From Parapristionchus giblindavisi (taxonomy: Eukaryota; Nematoda; Chromadorea; Rhabditida; Diplogasteridae), in the NCBI GenBank assembly GCA_943737045.1, contig CALSFV010000013.1, forward strand, positions 596,501-660,500: a DNA stretch of 64,000 bases. Reading direction: 5' to 3'. Numbering within the stretch: the first letter of the stretch is position 1; the number at the start of each line of letters is the position of its first letter. The position numbers and the translations under genes are program-made. The notes below the pieces were generated by a model. That model saw only the letters and a list, made by a program, of their open reading frames with translations, ran no database searches and was not told where the DNA came from. Positions 1 through 10,348 of the stretch are shown here, piece after piece.

Positions 1-1995
1 TATACAAATCTTATTTCATAAGAATGCTCTGGTAAGAAGAACGGCGCAGTTATAAAACTACATTATGCTCCATTTAACTGGCGCATTTTCCTAATTGCCC
101 CACAAACTCTTTGGAGACGTCTTGAAATTGAATGTTTTGATGATAATTCTATCCGCAGTGGAGAATTATGAAGAATAAAACTCAATAGTGGGATTTTTCG
201 AGCTTTTCGATGGAGTTAGCATACTGTAGTTCAGAAACCTCGCCCATGTTGTGGAGCAGGCTACAACAATCCAACTTCTTACCAGAGCGTCGTTTCAAAC
301 CGTTTTTCAAGCTTATCAACATGAGATCAACTATTTCAACTATCTCGATTCGAAATTTTTGGATGCCAGCTGCCTTTAAAGAAGGGGAACAAAACATGAC
401 CTTCCACTTTTCAAAAAAAATGTGCCTTTACCTGGAATAGGCATGATTATTTCGTGATCCTAGCGATTAGTAAGCTGAATTTGTCCTGTTTAAACTGTTT
501 AAAAAATTCATTGTTAGTACCAATGCTCATACATGGGTTTTGTTAAAATCCGTTTCCGACATCGATTAAAGGAATTGCTTGGATATTTTTACGACCCTTA
601 CATCTAGAAAACAAGTTTCGTTAATGAGTTGAAAGACAGAAAAAAAAGAAAAGCTGAAACAGTTTTTAATTCCTTGAACATGTTTCAGAGAAACTTAGAA
701 TTTTTAATGATTGTTCATCGCATCACTTGCATCGATGATATGTGAGTTATTTACGCTTACCGAAAAACTACGAAATCATTTAAAATATCCACTCTGGTGA
801 GTCTCTCGTTGCCTGAATTAAATCTGGAGCGTTGTTGTGCACTCGTAGTACCGTTGCCTTACAATAGGTAATATAGGCGAGGGAGAGGAGAGAGATCGGC
901 AGGCGCCAGCCTCTCTCCTCGCTCTCTGTTGCTCTCTTGATTAGGGGATGGTGACCTCCCTCTTCCCCTATGTAGGAGATTCATAGTAATGGGACACGCT
1001 AGACATATATTTTGACCATGTTCTCAGATCTGATTCACGGTAGTTAGGTTGGGAACACACAATAGCCTGACTTCCGTTTGGGATTAGGAAGCGCCAGGTT
1101 ACGGTGCTTTTAAGTCATGAAACAGATGTTCGGCGCAGCGTCTTTTTTTGTTTTTTTGTTGAGTTTTTCTTGAATTAATTATGAGTAAACATATCACTAT
1201 ACGTTGAAGAAATTAAGTATTTATTCTAGCGCCGCCATACAGTTACTTTGCGATTTTTCATTAACGAAATAAGAAAATATTTTGACCGAAAATTGTTTTG
1301 TTTCCAATAAAGAAATTTATCATCAAACAAAAAAAAACTAATTTTTTCACTTTTCCGAGAATTTTTTTTACTGTGTTTCGCGTTGTTCTTCCTTTAAATA
1401 ACAACAATTAATTATTCTGATTCTAAATCGGGAAAATTAAAAACTAAAGAAAAACAAGACAAAATTCGACATCAATTCATTGCGATTCATTAGAGCATTG
1501 CGGGTGTATTAAATAAATAAATAAATAAAATGCGAAATAGCAGCATCTTATTGATTATTATTGGAGGGTAATGGGCACTTCTTCGGATTCTGCCCCCCCC
1601 CCCCCCCCCCACTTCAATCTTCCGATAGGGGTCATTCTCATCACTGGAAGAATGTCCATGGGGTCGAAATGCTCCCCGAGCTCTCCTCAAGATGGGAGAG
1701 CTCAGGACTGAACCGGAGAGAAGGAATCGAATGCTTTTATAGGGAAATGGGAAGATATGGAAATGTAATTAGACTAGAATGAGAGAGTATGGAAAAAGCG
1801 GAGAACGAATTCGCATTCCTGCTAGAGGCACCCAAACCGAAGAAGTGCCGGGTAAAAAATGTGATATTTTAAAATAATTTTTTTAAATTTTTATACGGCA
1901 TGAAAACCATGCATTAAACTTCATCGATGAAGGCTTTTGGATACCTTATGATTATTGGAAAATGGTAGTGATAATAAATATATATATATATTCAG
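1..1995. other. No gene recognised; repeat-rich flank upstream of gene 1
   Basis: No exon of the local cysteine-rich family and no other coding pattern could be supported here. A short inverted repeat pairs about 22-43 with 270-295. There is an AAAT microsatellite near 1511-1530 and a C-run near 1597-1610. About 1655-1850 matches a dispersed repeat seen again near 47925-48110 and, inverted, near 32365-32545. The signal-peptide exon and first B and C exons of gene 1 should lie here or before the window, but I could not find them. Confidence 0.5.
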
Positions 1996-4900
1996 ATATT
2001 TCTATGACGGGGAGAATTTTTTGAGCTATGATACCGCAGAGGTACCCATTTTTCTACGTACAGTAGTTCTGTTCATTTCATTTCAAATTTCAATCTATTT
2101 CAGGTCGCATGTGTCGCAAAAGAGGACCATTGTAAGAGTTTGAATTGTTTCATTGATTCTTTTTTTAAATTTTTTCACATTTTTTAATAACTATTTTTCT
2201 TTGTAGATTGCATGCTATTCGATAAACAAAAATTCCGGGCTGGAAATCACTCCTGCCCAAACGGACAGGTGGTGCATATAGATACCGACGAAGAAACGTA
2301 TGATTCGCAAGCTTTTACATGTAACACAAACGGAACAATTACTATCAATGAAATCACTATCCACCCGGAAGATATGATGCTTTCGTGTCACGGTATGGAT
2401 GACTATTAATAATAATAATTTATGCTTTACAAGGATAACTTATGGGGGGGAGGGGTGACATTTCAGCAACCGACATTTCGGCAACCGACATTTCAGCAAC
2501 CACATTTCAGCAACCGGCATTTCGGCAAAGGGACATAACTCGGTTCACAGGGGTCATAGAAACTTGGGATGGGTATCATTGTGATCACCATCAGTAACAC
2601 TACCGTAACCTACCGTAACCCAGTTCGGTGGTTCAGATCAAGTTCGGTGGGTCAGATCGGGGCATAACTCGGTTCGTAGGGGTCATAGAAACACGAGATA
2701 AGTATCAATGTGATCAGCATCAGCAACACTACCGTAATCTACGGTAACCCAGTTCGGCGGGTCAGATCAAGTTCGGTGGGTCAGATTTCACAAAAATTGA
2801 CGGAACAGCCACTACTTGTGCGAAATCATTATCAGCAATTGCAAACTACTGTAATCTACCGTAACCCGGTTCGGTGGGTCAGATCAAATTCCGTGTGTCA
2901 GATTTAACTAAAAATTGTCGGAATGGCCACTACGTGTGTGCTATCATTATGAGCTATTGCAAACGACCGTAATCTACCGTAACCCGGTTCGGTGGGTCAG
3001 ATCAAGTTCGGTGGGTCAGATTTCACTTCTAACTGTCGGAATGGCCACTACTTGTGCGAAATCATTATGGCGTATTGCAAACTACAGTAATCTACCGTAA
3101 CCCGGTTCGGTGGGTCAGATCAAGTTCGGTGGGTCATATTCAACTAAAAATTGTTGGAATGGCCACTAAGTGAGCGATATCATTATGAACTAGTGCAAAC
3201 TACCGTACCCCAGTTCGGTGGGTCAGATTAAGTGCGATGGGTCAGATTTCACTAAAAAATGTCCAAATGATTACTATGCGCGTGGTATGATTATGAGTTA
3301 TCGTAAACTACCATTTCGACCCTTTTTAGTGAAATATGACACATCGCACTTGATGTGACCCACCGAACCGGATTACGGTGGATTACGGTAATTTACAATA
3401 ACTCATAATCATACCCCACACATAGTGATCTTTTGGACAATTTATACCGAGATCTGACCCACCGAACTGGGTTACGGTAGGTTACGGTAGTGTTACTGAT
3501 GGTGATCACAATGATACCCATCCCAAGTTTCTATGACCCCTATGAACCGAGTTATGCCCCGTTGCCGAAATGTCGGTTGCTGAAATGTCGGTTGCCGAAA
3601 TGCGGTTGCTGAAATGTCACCCCCCCCCCCCCTAACTTATAATATCGAATAATTGATATCGTGATGAATTACATAAAATACGATGCCACAACTTAGGTAG
3701 CAAAGAAATAACAACTACTTATTACATTTCGAGTAACGACAAATTAATATTATGTCATTGCGAAATCAATCAAAGATTGATTTCGCTGATTTTTCTTGAT
3801 TGATTTCGCAATGACATACATATTTTACTTCAATAAACTTCGAATATCTAGCAAAATATAAGATTGTATTGCATACAATTGTGGAGGTAATTTTGCTTTG
3901 AAAAGATGTAATTGGGGCAAAGCTGGAACGACTGCTGTGGCAAGACTAGTTTTCCTGACCCCGTTCAACGTAATATGACGGCACTGTATTTCAGAGATCA
4001 GAACATGCCCACCAGTTGAAGACTATCCCTCAAATGAAATTCCTGCTGCGTACTTTGGAAAGTATGCAGGAAAAGCAAATATCACTGATATATCTTACCT
4101 CACTTATCTCGATTGCGGGCCGGGGGCAACTCCTATGATGGTATGTTACGAAATTGCACGAAAAAAATTTAACAATCGAAAATTCCAGCAACTAAATTAC
4201 ACTGAAACCGTTTTTGCAGTGTATTAGAGTGTGAACCATATCATGTCACTACAGATCCGGTGACCCACCGCTTAGTTGATCTCGAAAAAGTGTTTAAAAG
4301 TAAAAATGTAAATTAGGGTGTCCGGAGATTCATTGGACCTTTTCTTCCCAACACTTACTTTTAACCAGTCTTCCTCGGACAACATACTCGAAATGAATAG
4401 AAAGAGTCACTCTCATTCTTCTTCTACACTTATCGAGTGTGGTATTTTATGAACAGTTTCCTGAGGGCTAGACTGTCAACACCGATGTCTTCTATAAACG
4501 ATGGACGCCCAACTCCCTCTCGGTCACTTTATGCGATGAAAAGTATAAATTCTAATGGAGGTGCACGAAAGGGAAATTGATAGTGACTAGATCGTGCGGT
4601 AACGTAGGTCCGAAGAAGAGATTAGGCCCGCCGTACTGAATTGGCCTTGCATCATCACTGGCCTAGAAGTGATTACCCGCAGGACTTCGTGTGCCTTTTA
4701 TTTGAAAATAACGGATTGTTCCTTTACCTTTTGCCTAATGGACAACGAGAAACCACTTGTGTTTGCCATGTCTCCGATCTCTTTGAACAAAGACTTTCCG
4801 TTCACCAAAATACATATAATATTTCAGATGTTACATACTCTTATTGTTTAAAATGATTTAAAAGACATTTTTTCCAGAAAACACCTCATGGAATATTCTC

Positions 4901-7900
4901 TTATCAAGTACTCATTTGCGAAATTGATCAGTTAGTTCATTTTTGTATCTAATAAAAAGTGGGGTCCAAAAGAATGGAGAAGTCTGGAGGAGGGTTGGTC
5001 CAGATCAAGCCCCGCCCACAACGCCGTGCGCGAAACGCTCTGATTGGTCGGTGCCTCAACCCTCCGCTGTGTCTGTCATCTCTGCCAATATACACTCACA
5101 GAAAAATCCCTTAGGGATATTTGGATTGTGGATATCACTTAGGGTTTTTTTTCGTACTGTCATAGATATCTCTTATATGTAAGGCAATTATGAAGAAGGG
5201 ATATATTCCCTAGTTAACATCAGAGATGTTCGTTAATAAAAATTTTCGTTAATTCGTTAAGTCGTTAAATTAACGAAAATAAAGTCGTTAATTTTCGTTA
5301 ATTTCGTTAATTTTCGTTAATTTTTCAAATTTCGATTTTTTTTACCCAAACACGTTCATTTCTAAGAATAACATTAATAGAATTAAAGTTTCCTTAAATA
5401 TAGATAACAATTGTTTTTGGAAGTAATAGTTGTCAAATAAACAAAATAACGAATATGTCCAATGATTAAATTTTGATTTTGGGAATATTAAAGGAGGAAT
5501 CCAAAGTGTTCATGTAAACCCCTCATATCTCTCTTTTGCGAATGCCAAGAAAGATATGAGGGTGTTATGTGTGAAGTCAGCTCATCCAACTCATCTATAA
5601 GGCAGTGGTAAACGTTCGGAGTCTTTACCACCCTAGTCTCTATTTGGCGAATTTCGTCAAAAAAATGCGTGGGCCTGACGGCACCCCTATTAATGTTTCT
5701 AGCGATCGTTTAGCTGATTCAGCATAAAATAAATGGTGGGCGACTGGTGGAATATTTTTTGCAACCTTTTTGTCTTCACAGATTGTTCATGAAAATTTGA
5801 TTGACTCAGAAAATGGGCTTCTCCAGCATGATTTTCATTAACGAAAACATTAACGAAAATTAACTTATTTTCGTTAATTCGTTTATCGTTAAATTTTAAC
5901 GTAAAATATCGTTAAAATTAACGAATTTCGTTAATTCGTTAATCGTTAATACCATCTCTGGTTAACATTCACATATGTTTGAGCGCGTCTGACTAGAGCA
6001 ATCATCACGTTTCACCGGCGTGTTCACAAGGTCACATGGCTTAGTGTTAAGACGGTTACATAGCGTTCCAAACCTCGTATGTTCGATTCCTGCCTGGTGT
6101 AAACCATCTTTGCTGATTTTTCTTATTGCTTAAATCTATTGCATATCCCTTTTAAGGGAATATATCCCTTACATGTAAGGGATATTTCTTTAAGTGTACA
6201 GTGATTTCTATGCTTTCGTTCGTTTTTTTCATCTATTTTTTTGATTAATGGCTGTATCGATTGATTGATCGAGTTAACGATAGAGTAAAACTAAACTACA
6301 TGGAAAAATTATCCTAGGATCAAGTCAGTAGTATATTCCAGTCGAATGTAGAACAGATTTTGACGGTGGAATTTACGGAGAAAGTTAAATTCTAATATTG
6401 TGGGATTTACTTATTTTTGAGCTCGTCCGCTCCAGAGATGGAGACACCGGACGGTGAGGGAGTCCTATTTTTTGATTTTTACGGTATTCGGGAGACCATC
6501 CACTCGAAAATTTTTATCTCTCCGTATACTGAAATACCCGGTTTATTCTCCTATTTCCTTCAAAAAGTGAATTTTAACCGAATGCTACCCCCCCCCCTAA
6601 ACATTCCGATCGTTTCTTATGATATTTAATTCTTTATTCGTTAGAATTTTCCGAGAAATAGTGTTTCGGAAATTTTCCGTTTTCCGAAATTTTCCGGAAA
6701 CCTTTTTCCGCACAGCCCTGCTTTGTAGTAAACAAGTCCCCAATCCCTTCTCTTCAGTCATGCTCAAGTAGAGCAACAATGTACGTAAGCGTCATCTACA
6801 TCCGTTGTGCTATGCTTTTCCTGTTCATATCCGACACCAAGATGTAGGATTCGGAGATGATCCTGTAGAACATACTACAATACCATCAAGAATTGATTTC
6901 ATCGCTTCAAAGAAAACAACAACTTTTCCCTCCATAAAGAGTATCGACCATGGAGACCCCATGAGTTCGATTTGGACACGTCGAAGAAACTTGTGGAAAC
7001 GGACCCATTTCAACTGTCCGTTAAATTGCCACCACACTTAGAGTGCATCATGGTACAGTCGAGGAGGCATTGAAATCAATTGGAATGAGGCAATTCATAC
7101 CCCATGATGATCTTCTGACCCAAGCCAACCTTTACCGTAGAATCGATAATTGAATTACCCTACTTTTTTTCCGCTGTAGGGATCTACCTTCTCATTTCGG
7201 GGATGAGAACTGGATTTTCTACGATAACAGCCACAGGAGTGAGGAGCCCAGTGAGCTGGAGAAGGAGAGGGTTGACCCGGCGGGTTTACGGGAGAGGCGG
7301 AGCGCTGAGAAAGGGGCGTGGGTCCCGCATGCCATTGCGGGCCCGCAATCGCATGCGGGTAATTACGAGCCCGCATTCCGCAATCCGAGTAGCCGACTGC
7401 CCAGCTGGATTCTACATGGACGGGATTCCACAATTAAGGAACGTCGGACATACAGTACAGCAGAACCCCCCATTGAAAATGGGCGCCCCGGGTGACCCGG
7501 TGAGCCTATGAGGCCCCTCGATTTTTTACGCTTTTAATGATGAATTTTTCAAATTTTTCAAATTTTCTTACAAATTCAAAATTCTTCTTCTTTCTTTTCT
7601 TTTCTTCAAAATTTTCTTTCAATTTTTATTTCAAATTTTTTGCGTTGTTTTACTCCAGCGTTGACGGAATTTATCAAAGAAATTTTGGAATTTTTAAATG
7701 CTTGTCAACTGAATTGTGCTAAGAAAAAGAAATGCTGGTAAGACTTCACTTTGCGATAGAATTTGCCGAGCGTGCGCGAGTTATGCAAACTTTTCGCGCG
7801 GCATTTGCCAAAAAATTAATAAAAATTATAATTTTCAAAATTTTTTCTCAGGCTACGTAATTTATAAAATTCCAAAATTTCTTTGATAAATTCCGTCAAC

Positions 7901-9194
7901 GCTGGAGTAAAACAACGCAAACAATTTGAAAGGCTGATATTCATCATTCAAAGCGTTAAAAAATCGAGGGGCCTCATGGGCTCCCCGGGTCACCCGGGGC
8001 GCCCATTTTCACTGGGGGATTCTGCTGTACTGTATGTTGTCAATAATGATGACATGTATAATTGATCTCGTGTCATTGTTTCCTCGAAGAAATAAAGTTT
8101 TCAAAAATATATAAGACTTTTCCGCCACCCTAATACATGTACAATTTATGGTGTAGTGCTAGACCTATAATAATTTATTCAAACGAAATAACAAGTAATT
8201 GAACGAAATGCACAAAAATGGTAAAATCTTCAGGTGGTTTGACGTTTACTCGAATGGATCAGTTCCAAGCTTCAAGGTATTTTTGTTTTTCATACAGAAA
8301 ATACCATTATTATCATACAACAGTTTTGAAATATGATCATCTAATTGAAATGAATAAGAAAAATCAAATCTATAGATATGACACTTTTTTGATATGGAAA
8401 CCCGCCAATGTTCTTTAAATCACTCAAGTGTCGCTTGTGCGAATGGTAATTGATATGCGAGAACCAGTAGTAAAAAAAAAAGGAAAGGCGCACTTTTGAA
8501 AATTGAGGAAATTCGGCAATAAGTTTCGTACTTGCGACAAACGGGTAACGAATCCGATCGTTTGCTGTGGGATAGGAGAGATAGCCGTGGTCGCACATCT
8601 CTTGGAATCTGCAAGAGAGATGTGAGGGATGTAAATGAACTTTCGCTGTATCCCCATCTTTAAAACATCATTAAACGAAATCCACGAAAAAATATATTAC
8701 GAGCGATAAAAGAATGCATACAATTTACGAAGACTTTTATGGAAGCGTTTCATCTTAATTTCGATCTCTAGTTGAACAAAATAAAACAAAAAAGAATGCG
8801 TTCCAACCAAAGTAATTTCTTTGACTAACTCACATTGGACAAATATTAATTCAGGTTGCATGCTTCGCGCTCGAAGAGGAATCGTATAAAAGTTAGTATA
8901 ATTTTTTTTAAATAATAAAAATCAGTTTACCAGTACTATGTCTATGTCAGAGAATGAACAAGAAAATTTGCAGAGTGTATGTTTGGTGGAGAGGACGGTA
9001 TTATAAATTCATTCGTTTTCCCTGGAAATACCACATGTCCTGATGGAGAACAAGTTCGGGTTGAAATGGACGATAAGATATATCTTTCTGATGTTATCAC
9101 ATGCAACGAGGATGGGACATTCACAATAAAAGGCCACAATTTTGAAGGAGACCTGTCAACTAAAATTACATGTATTCCGAAGGATGAGTGTTAA
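1996..9194 (+). CDS. Gene 1: secreted cysteine-rich protein, CCP-like plus four-Cys domains (5' incomplete)
   Basis: Multi-exon gene, exons 1996-2041 (D), 2104-2131 (E), 2207-2392 (A), 3995-4140 (B), 4878-4930 (C), 8234-8276 (D), 8855-8891 (E), 8974-9194 (terminal A, stop TAA). All junctions have GT/AG, acceptors are TTCAG-like, and the reading phases join without stops. The product reads as the end of one CCP-like domain, a four-Cys domain (GNHSCPNG, TCNTNGT), a complete CCP-like domain (RTCPPVEDYP in B, LICEID then QWFDV across the C/D junction, KVACF in E) and a final four-Cys domain (GNTTCPDGEQV, ITCNEDGTF) ending in DEC. The CCP assignment is inference from cysteine spacing and the C-x4-W pattern. 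The protein is probably secreted, because paralogues carry a signal peptide; its ligand or function is unknown. The intron between C and D is 3.3 kb because of insertions. AATAAA lies near 9331. First exons were not found. Confidence 0.8.
2444..3632. mobile_element. Non-autonomous inverted-repeat transposon with G-run ends, 8-bp duplication and internal 118-bp repeats
   Basis: The element is bounded by the direct repeat TAACTTAT at 2436-2443 and 3633-3640. The ends are a G-run (left) and C-run (right) followed by inverted copies of short degenerate units based on GACATTTCAGCAACC. The interior carries several diverged tandem copies of a unit containing GGTTCGGTGGGTCAGATC, the same unit that forms the satellite at 49.3-55.2 kb. 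There is no transposase. An 8-bp duplication is typical of hAT elements, but the termini do not look like standard hAT ends, so the superfamily is left open. It sits in the gene 1 intron between A and B. Confidence 0.8.
4230..4700 (+). repeat. Relics of dispersed repeats in the gene 1 B-C intron
   Basis: About 4230-4310 resembles the end of the retrotransposon fragment at 55971-56174 and 63776-63979 (shared words such as CACTACAGATCC and GTTGATCTCGA). About 4560-4700 resembles the tRNA-related repeat at 36150-36230 (ACTGAATTGGCCTTG and CCTAG-AGTGAT). Both are degenerate and non-coding. Confidence 0.45.
5221..5960. mobile_element. hAT-like fold-back element, 740 bp, 8-bp target duplication
   Basis: The perfect 8-bp direct repeat GTTAACAT is present at 5213-5220 and 5961-5968. 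The termini are CAGAGATG on the left and the complement CATCTCTG on the right, agreeing with the hAT terminal pattern. Both arms are rich in repeated TTCGTTAA words. The centre (about 5500-5720) is unrelated non-coding sequence, with no transposase. It lies within the large gene 1 intron. Confidence 0.85.
6030..6103 (+). other. tRNA-derived sequence (SINE-like)
   Basis: An A-box-like ATGGCTTAGTGTTAAGA is followed about 35 nt later by a B-box-like TGTTCGATTCCTGCC. No good cloverleaf can be drawn, so this is a tRNA-derived repeat and not a functional tRNA gene. Confidence 0.5.
6950..7290 (+). pseudogene. Mariner transposase relic
   Basis: Conceptual translation in shifting frames gives LVETDPFQL, then TVEEALKSIGMRQFIPHDDL, then DENWIFYDN. 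These match in order the helix-turn-helix region, the linker (usually LK-IG---K---WVPHEL) and the catalytic CDEKWILYDN block of mariner transposases. At least one frameshift separates the first two blocks, and a stop at about 7152 lies between the second and third. The cysteine before DEKW is replaced by glycine. No inverted termini of a mariner element were located. The assignment rests on motif order and is an inference of moderate strength. Confidence 0.65.
7453..8032. mobile_element. Palindromic TA element, CAGTACAGCAGAA ends
   Basis: TA lies at 7451-7452 and 8033-8034. The inverted ends begin CAGTACAGCAGAA and continue through a GC-rich GGGCGCCCCGGGTGACCC block. The arms continue into AT-rich inverted sequence, so the unit forms a hairpin. 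The 103-codon frame beginning at 7203 ends in it and is not a gene. The CAGT ends plus TA duplication fit a Tc1/mariner-mobilised non-autonomous element. It is related in its first bases to the elements at 58821-59364 and 60585-61129. Confidence 0.8.
8420..8650. repeat. Dispersed tRNA-related repeat fragment
   Basis: The stretch shares words with the repeats at 35880-36040 and 41930-42070 (AAAGGCGCACTTTT, AAATTCGGCAA, TGATATGCGAGAA). The hairpin-like ends, GCACATCTCTTG and AGAGATGTGAG, are close together near 8594-8622. Non-coding, in the gene 1 C-D-E region. Confidence 0.45.
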
Positions 9195-9749
9195 AATACT
9201 CACTCCGAAATATGAAATTATATAAAAAAGAGACATTTTACTCTCATAATATTTTCCTATCCTAGAACATGGAATATATTTTGTCCGTCTATTATATTAA
9301 AAAACCTCGTTGTACTCATTTCTTCACTAAATAAATAATTCTCAATTTGATGAGTATGTGTTTGCAAAAAGACAACTTAATCGTAAAATAATGCGGCTAG
9401 TTAGACAGTATTATGAGTTAATAAAGAACTAACCTTACCTTCTTCATTTGATAACATTATACAATATTTACAACGATTTCATTGAATAAAATCAACGTAA
9501 TTTAGATTTATAATGTCATAAAAGTTTTGTAAAAACGAAGAATGTGTCCCAGATTTTCCCGGTTGATTTATCAAATTCAATTAGGCCATCATGACTTCAG
9601 GTGACATGCATCGAATTCGACGAGGAATCATAACAACGGGAGCAGGAAAGGATGCCCACATAGCCGATACTAACATACCAAAACATGAACACGATTGCTC
9701 ATCTGAGACAAAAGTCATGACAATGCAAAGTTTTTTTACGAAGACTTTT
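9195..9749. other. Gene 1 3' region and intergenic spacer
   Basis: AATAAA-type signals lie near 9331, about 140 bp after the gene 1 stop. The segment about 9440-9600 recurs inverted at about 47257-47400, so this spacer has been copied with the gene cluster. No gene was seen. Confidence 0.5.
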
Positions 9750-10348
9750 GGCTGCTTCTGTATATACTATTGGGTAACCTATTCTGAACAAACCAGTCAT
9801 TTTACCATGAAATCAAAATCCTTATATGACTTTTTGCTAAAAAATGTCGAAAACCGAAACCCGATGCTATATTTATCATATTAATCCGATTTCTAAGAGT
9901 GGAGCAATTCGATCCGGTACGAAATCGGCCAGAAATTCTCGCTCATATCTATACTATAGTAAATACGGAATTATCTAGGTAAAAAGTGAACTTTCGGGCA
10001 CGATGATGATGATGATAGCGACGGACATCCCCATTTATGTCCTTATTTTTCTTGTTATGCATATTATGGTGGAATAAAGAATAAGAATAAGAATAAGAAT
10101 AAGATGCAGCCAACATTACAATCCAACCATGAAGAAGAATCAATCAATACAAATTTATTGAGTCGATATGGAAAAGCTTCGCTTTGAATACAAAAGTGGC
10201 AATTAATGCGCTTTACATCTCAAATGAATCCATAAATGTTATGACTGCTTCTTATTTTCTCCACATACTACCTTATCTCTAACATTTATAGTCAAATCTA
10301 CACTGCATATTTAAACTGCGCGGATTTGAATTGAATCACATTCTGCTA
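9750..10348 (+). promoter_or_regulatory. Conserved upstream region of gene 2
   Basis: This stretch is conserved upstream of genes 3 and 4 (33546-34282; 43912-44420 inverted), and its last 100 bp are conserved upstream of the signal exon at 32600-32648. Strongest blocks are CTTATCTCTAACATTTATAG, CAAATCTACACTGCATATTT and the 20 bases before the ATG. TATTTAAA near 10308 could act as a TATA-like box, about 40 bp before the start codon. A GAATAA microsatellite (about 10075-10104) is specific to this copy. Conservation across non-coding paralogous DNA is seen; promoter function is inferred. Confidence 0.55.

Larger units (their letters stand above)
5088..6200. repeat. Diverged outer element with CCCTTAGGGATAT-like ends, hosting a fold-back insertion
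   Basis: Imperfect inverted ends (ACTCACAGAAAAATCCCTTA near 5093, and its diverged complement near 6170-6200) suggest an older element into which the fold-back at 5221-5960 was inserted. The exact boundaries and target duplication are not clear. A tRNA-like stretch lies in its right half. Confidence 0.45.

Noticed and set aside
7203..7511. Open frame of 102 codons
   Set aside because: It spans the mariner relic in the wrong frame and the GC-rich arm of the 7453-8032 palindrome; no domain, no family resemblance.
9949..10143. Minus-strand frame with Ser-Tyr and His runs
   Set aside because: The runs come from the GAATAA-type microsatellite and a GATGAT repeat in the promoter region of gene 2.
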